Below, piece after piece: positions 26,147 through 35,460 of a DNA stretch of 64,000 nt. This DNA comes from Bradyrhizobium sp. BR13661 (GTDB taxonomy: Bacteria; Pseudomonadota; Alphaproteobacteria; Rhizobiales; Xanthobacteraceae). The translations under genes and the position numbers were made by a program. The notes under the pieces are model-generated. The model was not told the DNA's origin and searched no databases. It was given only the letters and a program-made list of their open reading frames with translations. The stretch covers positions 62,001 through 126,000 of the forward strand of contig NZ_JARXWB010000008.1 in NCBI RefSeq assembly GCF_029892425.1. Reading direction: 5' to 3'. The stretch's first letter is position 1; every line of letters starts with the position of its first letter.

Positions 26147-27457
26147 CTACTGGTTGCTGTAGGTGGTGCCCTTGGGCAGCGGCAGCACGGCTTCGCGCTG
26201 CGCCTGGCTCTTGGGCCACACCACATAGGATTTGTCGTCGATGTACTGGATCACGACGGGGAACGAGCGCTCGTTCTGGCCGGCCATCGGCTGTCCCTCG
26301 CCGTAGAATTTGACGCCGAAGCCGAGCATCGTCCCGCCTTCCGGCAGATCGACGTCGAGCGCCGCCTTGCGCAGGGCATCGGGATCGGCGCCGCCGTACT
26401 TCTTGATTGCGCGCGGCAGCACTTCCGTCATGAAGACGTACGTGTTCGAGGCTGCCATTCCGACATGCGCCGAGCGGATGGCCACGCCCGGCTTCACCTT
26501 GTCAAACTCCTCGCCGACCATCTTGATGACCGGCGCAAGCTTGGGATCCATGGTCTTCTGGTTGGCGAGCCAGATCGAGATCGGATCAGTGTCGAAGAGA
26601 TAATTGGCGTCGGTGCCAAGACCTTCCTTGAGCTTTTCATAGACGCCGTAGCCCGCACCATGACCGACGAGCGCCGCAAATTTCAGGCCCTGTTCGCGCG
26701 CCTGCCGCAGCAGCAGGGTGATATCGGGATTGTACCCGGTGTGAAAAACGACATCGGGCTTGGCGCGCTTCAGTTTCGTCACGAGCGCGGAGAGGTCCGG
26801 CGCGGTGGCGGAATAGCCTTCCTTCAGGACGACGTTGAAGCCCGCCTTCTTCGCACCGGCCTCGTTGCCCTTGGAGACGTCGACACCATAAGCACCGTCT
26901 TCGTGGATAATGGCGACCCGCAGGTCCTTCGGCTCCTTGCCGAACTTCTCCTTGGAATTCTGCGCGATGAAATCCATCGTCATCATGCCGAACTGATCGC
27001 CGCTCGCCTGCGGACGGAAGATGTATTTGTAGTTCTTGTCCGCGAGCACGGCCGAGGAAATGCAGGTGGTGATCCACATGAACTTCTTCGCCTGCTCAAC
27101 GCGGGCTGCCACCGGTACGCACTGCGCCGAAGAGAAGAAGCCGAGCAGCATGTCGACCTTTTCCTGCTCGATCAGCCGCACCGCCTCGTTGATGGCGATG
27201 TCGGGCTTGCTTTGCGCGTCGGCGTAGACGGCCTCGATCTTGTAGCCCTCGACCCCGGTCTTGCTGTACTGGTCCAGCATGATCTTGGCGCCGATATATT
27301 GCAGCTCGGAGCCGCCGCCGGCGAGCGGGCCGGTCAGGTCGAAGATCACGCCGATCTTGATCTTTTTCTCTTGGGCCTCGGCCGAAACAGTCAGGCCCAT
27401 CGCTGCAATCGCGATCAACAGCCCACGTACCAAGCGGACAGCCATGCGCAGGCGCAT
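26147..27457 (-). CDS. LivK-like periplasmic binding protein
   Basis: The 436-aa product has a signal peptide (VSAEAQ, residues about 24-29) and a type I periplasmic binding fold of the Peripla_BP_6 class: KIGVIFDLTGPLAGGG, IEAVYADAQSKPDIA, RVAIIHEDGAYG and KPDVVFHTGYNPD. It is the first gene of the importer operon, and its stop lies 16 bases before the livG start. Many homologues bind amides or aromatic compounds instead of leucine, so the ligand is left open. Confidence 0.92.
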   Translation of the reverse strand: MRLRMAVRLVRGLLIAIAAMGLTVSAEAQEKKIKIGVIFDLTGPLAGGGSELQYIGAKIMLDQYSKTGVEGYKIEAVYADAQSKPDIAINEAVRLIEQEKVDMLLGFFSSAQCVPVAARVEQAKKFMWITTCISSAVLADKNYKYIFRPQASGDQFGMMTMDFIAQNSKEKFGKEPKDLRVAIIHEDGAYGVDVSKGNEAGAKKAGFNVVLKEGYSATAPDLSALVTKLKRAKPDVVFHTGYNPDITLLLRQAREQGLKFAALVGHGAGYGVYEKLKEGLGTDANYLFDTDPISIWLANQKTMDPKLAPVIKMVGEEFDKVKPGVAIRSAHVGMAASNTYVFMTEVLPRAIKKYGGADPDALRKAALDVDLPEGGTMLGFGVKFYGEGQPMAGQNERSFPVVIQYIDDKSYVVWPKSQAQREAVLPLPKGTTYSNQ

Positions 27458-27548
27458 CTAAACCTCCCTGGACGATTGTGCATTGCAGTTTTTTGTTTCT
27501 GCTTTTCGCCCATCACATGGGCTCGGCCGCACGATGTCAAGCCTCGCG

Positions 27549-28253
27549 TCAGCGCGAGGCGAACTGCTGCGCCATGAAGGCCGTGACAAACCGCGGCATG
27601 GTCGGCGTGAGATCATCCATCCCGCGCACGAGATGGATGGCCGAAAGCTCCGGCTCGTCCTGATCAGCCAGATTGGCTTCGATCCGCGCGCGAGCCGCCT
27701 CTCCAGGCATATCAAGGTTGAGGATCTGGATCATGGCAAGTGCGCTACCGGTGACGACACAGTGCCAGTCCGCCTCGGCCGAATAGTCGGCGGGCGAGAG
27801 GCCGGTCTCCTCTTCGAGCTCTCGGACGACACTGCCGGGAATGTCGAGCGTGCCATCCCTGACATCGTCGAGATCGGGCGTGCCTGACGCGAAATAGATG
27901 CGCCCGGCATTGGCGGTGTGATGGGCCATTTCGCCCATCACGAAGGCGCCGTCGGACGTGCGCAGTGCGCCCATGCCGAACCCGTTGAACACGGCACGGT
28001 CGGGAAAGCCCCAGTCGCGCCAGGCCAAGAAGCTCGCGAAATCCGTCTCGAAATAGGTCGCGGCGAGATGACCGTCGGTGAAGACGGCATCGCACCCGAG
28101 CAGAACCCGGCCGTTCCAGAGTTTCGGCCGCGCCCGTTGCTGCTCGGCGAAATGCGCGGCGATGTCGGCGCGCCGCTCTTCGGCGAACGGCCAGACGACG
28201 GGGCGCACGGCAAGATCAAGCGTCGAGACGCGATGGATGGTCGGTGACGTCAT
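27549..28253 (-). CDS. NUDIX-like hydrolase family protein
   Basis: The 234-aa protein has a C-terminal half with RELEEETGLS (about residues 140-149), which matches the second half of the NUDIX box (REUxEExGU). The first part of the box is altered: GTLDIPGSVV has Leu where the usual upstream Glu would be. The N-terminal half has no motif I know. It could be a nucleotide-sugar or dinucleotide pyrophosphatase, or an inactive relative. It stands between two unrelated transporter genes. Confidence 0.7.
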   Translation of the reverse strand: MTSPTIHRVSTLDLAVRPVVWPFAEERRADIAAHFAEQQRARPKLWNGRVLLGCDAVFTDGHLAATYFETDFASFLAWRDWGFPDRAVFNGFGMGALRTSDGAFVMGEMAHHTANAGRIYFASGTPDLDDVRDGTLDIPGSVVRELEEETGLSPADYSAEADWHCVVTGSALAMIQILNLDMPGEAARARIEANLADQDEPELSAIHLVRGMDDLTPTMPRFVTAFMAQQFASR

Positions 28254-28282
28254 GACGCCTGATTACCAAGCCTTCGCGTCAG

Positions 28283-29308
28283 TTATTTGGCGCTCCCCGT
28301 GGTCTTCTTGGCCTGGTCGACGAACTTGTTGGTAAAAGTCTTGCTGACGTCGATCTTGGCGTTGGCGACCTCCGGCGAGCCGACGCTGAACACCGCGAGC
28401 ACGGCGTCTGCACCCTTCGGATCCATCTTGCCGGTCTCGGAGAACATCGGGATCGTGTTCTTCAGCGCGGCGAGATAGAGATCCTTGTTCTTGCCAACCA
28501 TCTCGTCCGGCATCTTCGCCATGATCTCCTCGGGCGAATGCGAGTGGATCCAGGCGATCGTGGCGACCATCGCGTTGGTGAGCGCCTGTGTCTCCTTCTC
28601 GTGGCCGTTGATCCAGGCCACGGTCGAGTACAGCGCGCCGCCGGGATATTCGCCGCCAAAGGTCTCAAGCGTGTCCTTTTGCGTCCGGGTGTCGCTGAGG
28701 ATGCGCAGATCCTTGTGGCTGCCTTGGAGCACGGTAACTGAGGGATCGAGCATCACCGCAGCGTCGATCTGACCCTGCTCCATCGCAGCCACCGCGGTGG
28801 CGCCGAGGCCGACGCCGATCACGGCGGTGCCGGCGGGGTCGAGGCCGTTCTTCTTCAGCAGATACTTCAGGAAGAAATCGGTAGAGGAGCCCGGCGCGCT
28901 GACGCCGACCTTCTTGCCGGCGAGATCCTTGATCGACTTGATATCAGCCGTGTGCGACGGCGCAACCACCAGCACGAGGCCGGGATAGCGGTCGTAGACC
29001 ACGAACGCCTGAAGCTCCTGCTTCTTGGCGGCGAGATTGACGCAATGGTCGAAATAGCCCGAGACGACATCGGCGCTGCCGCCGAGCACGGCCTTGAGCG
29101 CGTCCGAGCCGCCCTTGAGATCGACCAGGTCGACGCTGAGGCCAGCCTTCTCGTATTCGCCGAGCTGCTTGGCCAGCACCGTCGGCAGATAGCACAGGCA
29201 GGCGCCGCCGCCGACCGCAACGGTCACTTTGCTTTGCGCTGCGGCAAAACCGGTGGTGAGCGTCAGCGCGAGCAGCGCGCCGGCGAGCCTGGCAATCGTG
29301 TTCTTCAT
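28283..29308 (-). CDS. NitT/TauT-type ABC substrate-binding protein
   Basis: The 341-aa product begins at the ATG at 29308 with GGAGGAAA upstream. The signal peptide ends near GFAAAQ. The mature protein has the SsuA/NMT1 pattern: YLPTVLAKQLGEYEKAGLSVDLVDLKGG, then GKKVGVSAPGSSTDFFLKYLL, then EQGQIDAAVMLDPSV. Ligands of this class include sulfonates, nitrate and pyrimidine precursors. Its likely permease and ATPase are at 32942-34545 on the same strand, separated by a four-gene sigma-factor cassette. Confidence 0.88.
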   Translation of the reverse strand: MKNTIARLAGALLALTLTTGFAAAQSKVTVAVGGGACLCYLPTVLAKQLGEYEKAGLSVDLVDLKGGSDALKAVLGGSADVVSGYFDHCVNLAAKKQELQAFVVYDRYPGLVLVVAPSHTADIKSIKDLAGKKVGVSAPGSSTDFFLKYLLKKNGLDPAGTAVIGVGLGATAVAAMEQGQIDAAVMLDPSVTVLQGSHKDLRILSDTRTQKDTLETFGGEYPGGALYSTVAWINGHEKETQALTNAMVATIAWIHSHSPEEIMAKMPDEMVGKNKDLYLAALKNTIPMFSETGKMDPKGADAVLAVFSVGSPEVANAKIDVSKTFTNKFVDQAKKTTGSAK

Positions 29309-29507
29309 TGGTTTCCTCCGTTCGGCTGGCGGCACCATAGAGCAGCGGGACCGGCTTGAGAAGGACGCGCAAGTGCGCTGGTCATCAGCCTTTTGGCGCA
29401 GCGGCATGCGCCCACGACAACAATCTCTGATGGTGAGAATCGTCCATGAATCACCTTGCTGACGGGCTGTCGATCACCACCGCCTTCGTCGCCGGATGCG
29501 GCGCGAC

Positions 29508-30281
29508 CTAGATCGGCCCCGCCTGTTTCCGGATCTCGTTTGCGATCGGCTTAAGAACGTCCCCCGGAAGCTGGCCGACGAGCGTATAGCCCATGCCACG
29601 ATCCGCCCATGCGAAGCCCGCGACATCGCCGGCCGCGTGCGGCATCATCGGCGCATCCTGACTGCCGCTGCTCATTGGACGTGTCAGCATGACGAGACGG
29701 TCGCCCTGATCGTCATCATACATGAACATCGCGGCTGGACCATGCGAGGTCGCAACCAGGCGCCCGCCCATCAGCCGGTAGCCCGACGTGGAGAGATCAG
29801 GCACCTTGACCGCCCGCTTCAGCCGGCTGGACACCCATTGCGTGAGCTCGGCACTGTCGGAAGCTCGTATCTCGACCGGCCGCACGCGGTCCGGTGCATA
29901 GACGTCATAGGAGTAGGCAGCCTCCTGCGCCAATGCGGACAATCCGTTCGAGCCATTCAGCGACAGACTACGCATGGTCCAGCCGCCGAGACCGCCGATG
30001 CCGAGCAGCAATAACGCCGCAATAGCTCCCCACGCTCGCAAAGGGGAACGCTTCCGGCGCTCGATGATTTGCGACAGGGTCAGCTCGGCCGGCACTGGTT
30101 CATCTGCGATCGAAGCTAACGCGCTGCGCAACTGCTCGCGCTGGCTGGCGAACGTCGCGACGCGCCCGGCGGCATCCGGATGATCGTTCAGATAGGAGGC
30201 AACCTCTCCACGGCGCTCGGGTGCAAGTGCGTGATCCACATAGGCGTGGAGATCATCTTCCGTGATCGGTCGCTGGCTCAT
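29508..30281 (-). CDS. membrane anti-sigma factor
   Basis: The product is 257 aa. Its cytoplasmic N-domain (DDLHAYVDHALAPERRGEVASYL) matches ECF anti-sigma factors of the FecR/PrsR-like kind that lack zinc-binding cysteines. One membrane helix (about residues 83-104) is followed by a periplasmic domain of about 150 residues. The gene overlaps the sigma factor stop by 4 bases (ATGA), the usual sign of a sigma/anti-sigma pair. The periplasmic part probably receives the signal. Confidence 0.88.
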   Translation of the reverse strand: MSQRPITEDDLHAYVDHALAPERRGEVASYLNDHPDAAGRVATFASQREQLRSALASIADEPVPAELTLSQIIERRKRSPLRAWGAIAALLLLGIGGLGGWTMRSLSLNGSNGLSALAQEAAYSYDVYAPDRVRPVEIRASDSAELTQWVSSRLKRAVKVPDLSTSGYRLMGGRLVATSHGPAAMFMYDDDQGDRLVMLTRPMSSGSQDAPMMPHAAGDVAGFAWADRGMGYTLVGQLPGDVLKPIANEIRKQAGPI

Positions 30282-30796
30282 TTGATGCTCCGCAATTCCA
30301 CGACATTCCCCGGTGCAGCCCCCTCCATCTCCTGCTGCAACCTTTCCCGCGCGCGTGACAGGCGCGACATCACCGTCCCAACCGGGATATCCAGCATTTT
30401 TGCAGCTTCGGCGTAGGAAAAATCCTCGACTGCAACAAGCAGCAGCACGGCCCGCTGCTCCTCAGGCAGCCTTGCAAGCTTGTTCAGGACGTCCTGGTAG
30501 ATCAGCCTGTGCTCCTGTGCGGCAGCACTCACGAGCTCACGCTCGCCTGCATCGTCGATCGGCATATGCCTTCCCCGAGTCGCGGCCTGACGGAATTGAG
30601 TGACCGCCAGATTGTGGAGGATGGTGAACAGCCAGGCGCGCACGCTGCCGTCACGCCGCTGATGCCAGCGGCTGACGGCGCGCTCCAGGCAATCCTGAAC
30701 CAGATCGTCGGCGGTTGTGCGATCACGCATCAGCGCGCGCGCATAACGGCGGAGCGAGGGGATCAGTGGTTCGACCTGAACCAGCATGTCCTTCAT
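30278..30796 (-). CDS. ECF RNA polymerase sigma factor
   Basis: The 172-aa product has sigma region 2 (LRRYARALMRDRTTADDLVQDCLERAV, then GSVRAWLFTILHNL) and region 4 (LPEEQRAVLLLVAVEDFSYAEAAKMLDIPVGTVMSRLSRARERL). I use the ATG at 30796 with GGAG upstream; the frame further upstream overlaps the preceding gene. It should direct transcription of its own cassette and perhaps other genes, with release controlled by the downstream anti-sigma factor. Confidence 0.93.
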   Translation of the reverse strand: MKDMLVQVEPLIPSLRRYARALMRDRTTADDLVQDCLERAVSRWHQRRDGSVRAWLFTILHNLAVTQFRQAATRGRHMPIDDAGERELVSAAAQEHRLIYQDVLNKLARLPEEQRAVLLLVAVEDFSYAEAAKMLDIPVGTVMSRLSRARERLQQEMEGAAPGNVVELRSIK

Positions 30797-30836
30797 GGGG
30801 CGCTCCGCCTGCCTTTCGTTGGCGCCCGATGGCGCG

Positions 30837-32306
30837 TCATTGCGTCTCGATCTGGACCGCGCCGCCGGGCCCAGCTGCATCACCGGAGGCAATCACGAGA
30901 TATCGCTTTCCAGAGGCCCCGGACTGATCGACGATCTGGCGGATCGGACCAACTGCGTTGACGATAGCCGATCCGGCCGGATTCGTCATGAAGGCCGCCA
31001 ACGGCTGCAGCGGGCCGCCTCCATCGTTCCGCTCCGCCAGCGCAAGCACATATTTCTGCTTGGGCTGAAGTCCCGTCACCGAAGCCTGCAATATCTGAAT
31101 CAGGCCCTGGTCGAACAGCGAGACGCTGGTCGGCGCCGCGCCATCCTTCGATCCGTCCTTGGGGCCCATCGAAAGATGGGCGACCTGCCCGGCCACGCCC
31201 AGCGGTTGCAGGTTCTGGCGGTCATCCGGATTGGGCGCCGCGCCTGGAACGTAGGCGATCGCCTGCGGTGCCTGGCCGATCGGGACATTCGCAACCACGC
31301 TGTTCGTCGCAGTGTCGATCGCTGCGAGGGCGTCGGCGTTCTCGAGCCCGACATAAATGCGCGTGCCATCGCCGGACGGCCAGACGCCATGGGGCAGATT
31401 GCCGACCGGGATGGTCGCGACCTGCGAAAAATCGTCCGTGCGGAAGACCCTCACCAAGTTCAGGCCACCGATGGTGACATAAGCGAATGTGCCCTTGGCA
31501 GTATGCGCAAAGTTGACGTGATTCGTGATCGGTCCGGTGTCGATCGTCTTGATCAGGTTGAACGGGGGCTTCGCGTTGAACACCTGGGTCCGGCCGACAT
31601 CTTTCAGCGTAAACCAGACCTGGCTTCCATCGGGCGTTGCCGCGATGTTCGGGCAGAACGGGCTCTCCTGCTTCACCGTGGCGATGATCTTGTGCTCGGC
31701 GACCGCGACCACATCGGTCTCGGGATTGAACGACGAGCAGATATAGCCGTACTTGCCGTCGGGTGAGAAGATCTGCATCCCCGGCCCGTTCGGGGTCGTG
31801 ATGCGGGTCTTCTCCTCCAGGCTCTTCGCATCGATCACGGAGATGTAGTTTTCACCGCGAACGGTGACCCACACCTCCTTGCCATCCGGCGTAAAGAACG
31901 CCTCGTGCGGCGACCGCCCGACATAGGTCACGCGCTTGACCGCGTTGGTCGCGGTGTCGATGAAGCTCACCGAATTTGAGCCGATCGACACCACGGCGAG
32001 CGTCTTGTGATCGGGCGAGAAACCCATGCCGTGCACGAGAACCTGGCCCTTATAGAGCGGGCTGAAATTGCCGGGCTGCGGGTCTCCGAGGCGGATCACA
32101 CCAAGCAGCTTGTTGTCGACCGGATCTGTTACCGAGACCGTGTTCGAGAACTGCTCCGCGGCATAGACGCGGTCGTGATGGCTGATCGGAATATCGGCGG
32201 CGAACAGCGCGCCCGGCGCCTGCCCTGCCCATGCGGCCGAGCCGGTGGCGAGCATCGTGGCCGCCAGGAAAATGCTCTTCATGATGTTGCTTCGCGACGT
32301 CTTCAT
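30837..32306 (-). CDS. exported YVTN-type beta-propeller protein
   Basis: The 489-aa protein has a signal peptide (GSAAWA) and repeated beta-propeller units. Typical blade sequences are VYAAEQFSNTVSVTDPV, TLAVVSIGSNSVSFIDTATN, VWVTVRGENYISVIDAK and RIYVGLENADALAAIDTATN. The last 130 residues form a separate C-terminal region. AGGAG precedes the ATG. It lies between the DUF305 gene and the sigma factor in one unit. A binding or sensing role in the periplasm is plausible; no catalytic residues are evident. Confidence 0.85.
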   Translation of the reverse strand: MKTSRSNIMKSIFLAATMLATGSAAWAGQAPGALFAADIPISHHDRVYAAEQFSNTVSVTDPVDNKLLGVIRLGDPQPGNFSPLYKGQVLVHGMGFSPDHKTLAVVSIGSNSVSFIDTATNAVKRVTYVGRSPHEAFFTPDGKEVWVTVRGENYISVIDAKSLEEKTRITTPNGPGMQIFSPDGKYGYICSSFNPETDVVAVAEHKIIATVKQESPFCPNIAATPDGSQVWFTLKDVGRTQVFNAKPPFNLIKTIDTGPITNHVNFAHTAKGTFAYVTIGGLNLVRVFRTDDFSQVATIPVGNLPHGVWPSGDGTRIYVGLENADALAAIDTATNSVVANVPIGQAPQAIAYVPGAAPNPDDRQNLQPLGVAGQVAHLSMGPKDGSKDGAAPTSVSLFDQGLIQILQASVTGLQPKQKYVLALAERNDGGGPLQPLAAFMTNPAGSAIVNAVGPIRQIVDQSGASGKRYLVIASGDAAGPGGAVQIETQ

Positions 32307-32315
32307 CTATCACTC

Positions 32316-32849
32316 CTATTTCTTCATTCCGGCGGACATGTCCATCTGCATGCCCTGATGATGAACTGCTGCGGCTGTAACGGATGGCGGCTGCGTCGGG
32401 GCCGGCGTCGTGTCCGTTGCAGGTTCGCCGATCGCGAGCTTCATCGCCGCGATCTCCTGCATCTGATCGACGATGATTTCCTGGGCGATGCGTCGTAGCT
32501 GTTCGTTCTTGCCGTAACGCAGTTCGATGACCGCCATGTCGATCGCGCCCTGATGATGCGGATTCATCATCGCAACGAAGTCGCGATCGACATCGCCGGT
32601 CGGCTTGGCCGCCATGTCGTTCATCATCTTGGTCATCGCCGCGTCGTTCTCTTCCAGGAACGCATGCTCTTCCGCACCCTGCGCAACCGATGGGGCGGCG
32701 GGGTGGGCTTCGTGCGCGAGCACGAGCGACGGCAGCGCGAATGCGACGAGAATGCGCGCGCCGATGAGCGCCGTGCCGAGGCCCGGCCTCGGCCATCGGC
32801 ATCTGCCTGCGAGCGCCGCAACGACGTGGCGAAACTGTAACTGGTGCAT
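32316..32849 (-). CDS. exported DUF305 protein
   Basis: The 177-aa protein starts at the ATG at 32849 with GGGAG upstream. After a signal sequence (ending near LAHEA) it carries the DUF305 ferritin-like helical domain, with DVDRDFVAMMNPHHQGAIDMAVIELRYG and the second-helix QEIIVDQMQEIAAM. The C-terminus is His/Met-rich (HHQGMQMDMSAGMKK), suggesting metal binding, possibly copper. It is the first gene of the cassette with the propeller protein, sigma factor and anti-sigma factor. Confidence 0.88.
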   Translation of the reverse strand: MHQLQFRHVVAALAGRCRWPRPGLGTALIGARILVAFALPSLVLAHEAHPAAPSVAQGAEEHAFLEENDAAMTKMMNDMAAKPTGDVDRDFVAMMNPHHQGAIDMAVIELRYGKNEQLRRIAQEIIVDQMQEIAAMKLAIGEPATDTTPAPTQPPSVTAAAVHHQGMQMDMSAGMKK

Positions 32850-32884
32850 CCTGAACTCCCATGCAGGTGATCGCATGGGGGTAT

Positions 32885-32909
32885 GACGCGTGGGTGCGCG
32901 TTCTATTCC
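32885..32909 (-). promoter_or_regulatory. candidate ECF-type promoter of the DUF305 cassette
   Basis: On the minus strand GGAAT-N16-CGTC lies about 35 bases upstream of the DUF305 start. The spacing and the CGTC -10 element are typical of ECF-dependent promoters. This would allow the sigma factor encoded in the same unit to activate its own operon. The match is by eye only. Confidence 0.4.
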
Positions 32910-32941
32910 GGCCGGCCAATCACATAAATGTCAGCAGGCAA

Positions 32942-33727
32942 CTAGCCGCGACCGTCCACGGTCGGTCGCCAAACCAGGAGCCTGCGCTCCACCAGCGTCA
33001 CGCCGAAGTCGATCAGGATGACGAAGGCCGACAGCACGAACATGCCGGCGAACACGCCGGCGACGTCGAATATGCCTTCTGCCTGCTGGATCAGATAGCC
33101 GAGCCCCGCCGCCGATCCCAAATATTCGCCGACAACGGCGCCGACCACGGCGAAGCCGACCGAAGTGTGCAGCGAGGAGAACATCCACGACAACGCCGAC
33201 GGCCAATAGACGTGCCGCATCAACTGCCCCTCGCTCATGCCGAGCATGCGGCCATTGTCGAGCACGGTGCGGCTGACTTCCTTCACGCCCTGATAGACGT
33301 TGAAGAACACGATGAAGAACACCAGTGTCACGCCGAGCGCGACCTTGGACCAGATGCCGAGGCCCAGCCACAGCGCAAAGATCGGCGCGAGCACCACGCG
33401 CGGCAGCGCGTTGACCATCTTCACGTAGGGGTCGAACACCGCAGCCACCAACGGCTGGCGCGCGAACCAAAAGCCGATGAGGACGCCGCCGAGCGAGCCG
33501 ATCACGAAAGCGAGGATCGACTCCACCAGCGTGATCCAGAGATGTTTCCAGATCACGCCCGAGACGAACCATTTGACGATCTGGTCGAACACGTCGACCG
33601 GATTGGAGAAGAAGAACGGCGGCAGCAGGATCTTGCCGAACACCGGCACTGATGACAGCAACTGCCACAGCGCGATGCAGACGATCGCGACCAGGATTTG
33701 CAGTGCAAGCAGCGTGACGCGCGACAT
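32942..33727 (-). CDS. NitT/TauT-type ABC permease
   Basis: The 261-aa protein has six predicted helices and the BPD_transp_1 EAA loop region (SRTVLDNGRMLGMSEGQLMRHVYWPSAL). Its start shares one base with the ATPase stop (TAATG). It belongs to the SsuC/TauC group. The partner binding protein is probably the one encoded at 28283-29308, now separated by the sigma cassette. Confidence 0.92.
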   Translation of the reverse strand: MSRVTLLALQILVAIVCIALWQLLSSVPVFGKILLPPFFFSNPVDVFDQIVKWFVSGVIWKHLWITLVESILAFVIGSLGGVLIGFWFARQPLVAAVFDPYVKMVNALPRVVLAPIFALWLGLGIWSKVALGVTLVFFIVFFNVYQGVKEVSRTVLDNGRMLGMSEGQLMRHVYWPSALSWMFSSLHTSVGFAVVGAVVGEYLGSAAGLGYLIQQAEGIFDVAGVFAGMFVLSAFVILIDFGVTLVERRLLVWRPTVDGRG

Positions 33728-34545
33728 TATACCGCCTCCGCCGCGTGGGTGGATTGCGCGTAACCCTTCATCACCTCATCCTTGAGCACGGCCCAGATCT
33801 CGCGATGGAGCGCATGAAACTCCTTGTCGAGCCGGACCTCGAAAATGTCGCGCGGGCGAGGCAGCGTCACGCGCCAGTCACCGATGATGCGCGAGGACGG
33901 CCCGGCCGACATGATCACGACGCGGTCGGCGAGCGCGATCGCCTCTTCCAGATCATGGGTCACGAACAACACGGCCTTGCGATCGGCATTCCAGAGGTCG
34001 AGCAGCAGATTGCCCATGACCTGGCGCGTCTGCGCATCAAGCGGGCCGAACGGCTCGTCCATCAGGAGGATTTTGGGATCGCGGATCAGCACCTGCGCCA
34101 GGGCCACGCGCTTGCGCTGGCCGCCGGAGAGCATGTGCGGATAGCGCCCCGCAAAGGCGCCGAGGCCGACGGAGGTCAGCCATTTCTGCGCCTGCGGCAG
34201 CGCGGCGCTGCGTGGCGTGCCCTTGATCTCGAGCCCGATCGCGACATTGTCGAGCGCGGTCTTCCAGGGAAACAGCGCATCGGCCTGGAACAAATAGCCG
34301 GCGTCCCGGTTCAGGCCGGCGAGCGGACGGTCAAATATCTTGACGTTGCCCGCAACCGGCTTGAGCAGCCCGGCGGCAACGTTGAGCAGCGTGGATTTCC
34401 CGCAACCAGTTGGCCCGACAATGGCGACGAACTCGCCCTGCGAGACCGTCAAATGGGCCTTCTCCACGGCCGTATAGACCCGCTCGTCCCCCAGCCGGAA
34501 CGCAACCTTGGCATCTTCCAGCGCCACTGCCGTGGGCGTTGTCAT
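33727..34545 (-). CDS. NitT/TauT-type ABC ATPase
   Basis: The 272-aa ATPase starts at the ATG at 34545 with GGAGGG upstream. It has Walker A GPTGCGKST, signature LSGGQRKR, Walker B ILLMDEPFGPLD and the switch THDLEEAI, the spelling typical of SsuB/TauB. It heads a two-gene unit with the permease and is divergent from the osmolyte importer genes, sharing a 132-base intergenic region. Confidence 0.93.
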   Translation of the reverse strand: MTTPTAVALEDAKVAFRLGDERVYTAVEKAHLTVSQGEFVAIVGPTGCGKSTLLNVAAGLLKPVAGNVKIFDRPLAGLNRDAGYLFQADALFPWKTALDNVAIGLEIKGTPRSAALPQAQKWLTSVGLGAFAGRYPHMLSGGQRKRVALAQVLIRDPKILLMDEPFGPLDAQTRQVMGNLLLDLWNADRKAVLFVTHDLEEAIALADRVVIMSAGPSSRIIGDWRVTLPRPRDIFEVRLDKEFHALHREIWAVLKDEVMKGYAQSTHAAEAV

Positions 34546-34677
34546 GTGTTCCCTCCGAACTTGGCTTGATGCCTTAGCCGCTCGCGCGGCCAAGTTCAAT
34601 CAAGGCGCCAAGCGTGCTACGCATGGGTCTGTCATTCCCTGCCCCATCGGGCGGGTCAAGCAAGAGAGCCGCGCCCA

Positions 34678-35460
34678 ATGCCGTCCAGGCCGATGATTGG
34701 CTATGTGCACGTCACCAAGAGCTTCGGCCCCCTCAGGGCCGTCGACGATGTGTCGCTCGACGTTGCCGAGGGCGAGTTTCTGGCCGTCGTCGGCAGCTCG
34801 GGCTCCGGCAAGACTACGCTGCTCCGTCTCGCCAACCGGCTGATCGAGGCCGATGGCGGCACCATCACAGTGGAGGGCGAGGACGTCCAAAACATCGATC
34901 CGGTCGCGCTGCGGCGCCGGATCGGCTACGTCTTCCAGAGCGGCGGGCTATTCCCGCATCTGAGCGTCGCCGACAATATCGGGATTACGCCGAAGCTGCT
35001 CGGCGCACCGGCATCCGAGATCGTGGCACGCGTCGATGAGCTGATCGAGCTCGTGCAGCTCGATCGTACCGCGCATCGCAACCGGCTACCGGAGGCACTC
35101 TCGGGCGGCCAGCGCCAGCGCGTCGGCGTGGCGCGCGCGCTCGCCGCAAAGCCCCGCATCCTGCTGATGGACGAGCCGTTCGGCGCGCTCGACCCCCTCA
35201 CTCGCGATGTGCTCGGCGAGGATTTTCGCGAGCTGCATCGCAAGCTCGGCCTGACCACGGTGATGATCACGCACGATATGACGGAGGCGATCCTGCTCGC
35301 CGATCGCATCGCGGTCATGCGCGGCGGCAAGCTGCTCGCGCAGGGCACGCCGGCGGAGCTGTCGGCGAGCAGCGACGGCTACGTGCTGGAGCTGCTGCGC
35401 TCACCACGGCGCCAGGTCGAGCGGCTGAACGCGCTGCTGCCGCAGAGTGGTGCGGCATGA
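34678..35460 (+). CDS. OpuCA/OsmV-type ABC ATPase
   Basis: The 260-aa ATPase has Walker A GSSGSGKTT, Q-loop YVFQSGGLFPHLSVADNI, signature LSGGQRQR and Walker B ILLMDEPFGALDP. This spelling is characteristic of glycine betaine/choline importers. It lacks the C-terminal CBS domains found in some OpuCA proteins. Its stop overlaps the start of the permease/binding-protein fusion (ATGA), so the two make one transporter. Confidence 0.9.
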   Translation: MPSRPMIGYVHVTKSFGPLRAVDDVSLDVAEGEFLAVVGSSGSGKTTLLRLANRLIEADGGTITVEGEDVQNIDPVALRRRIGYVFQSGGLFPHLSVADNIGITPKLLGAPASEIVARVDELIELVQLDRTAHRNRLPEALSGGQRQRVGVARALAAKPRILLMDEPFGALDPLTRDVLGEDFRELHRKLGLTTVMITHDMTEAILLADRIAVMRGGKLLAQGTPAELSASSDGYVLELLRSPRRQVERLNALLPQSGAA

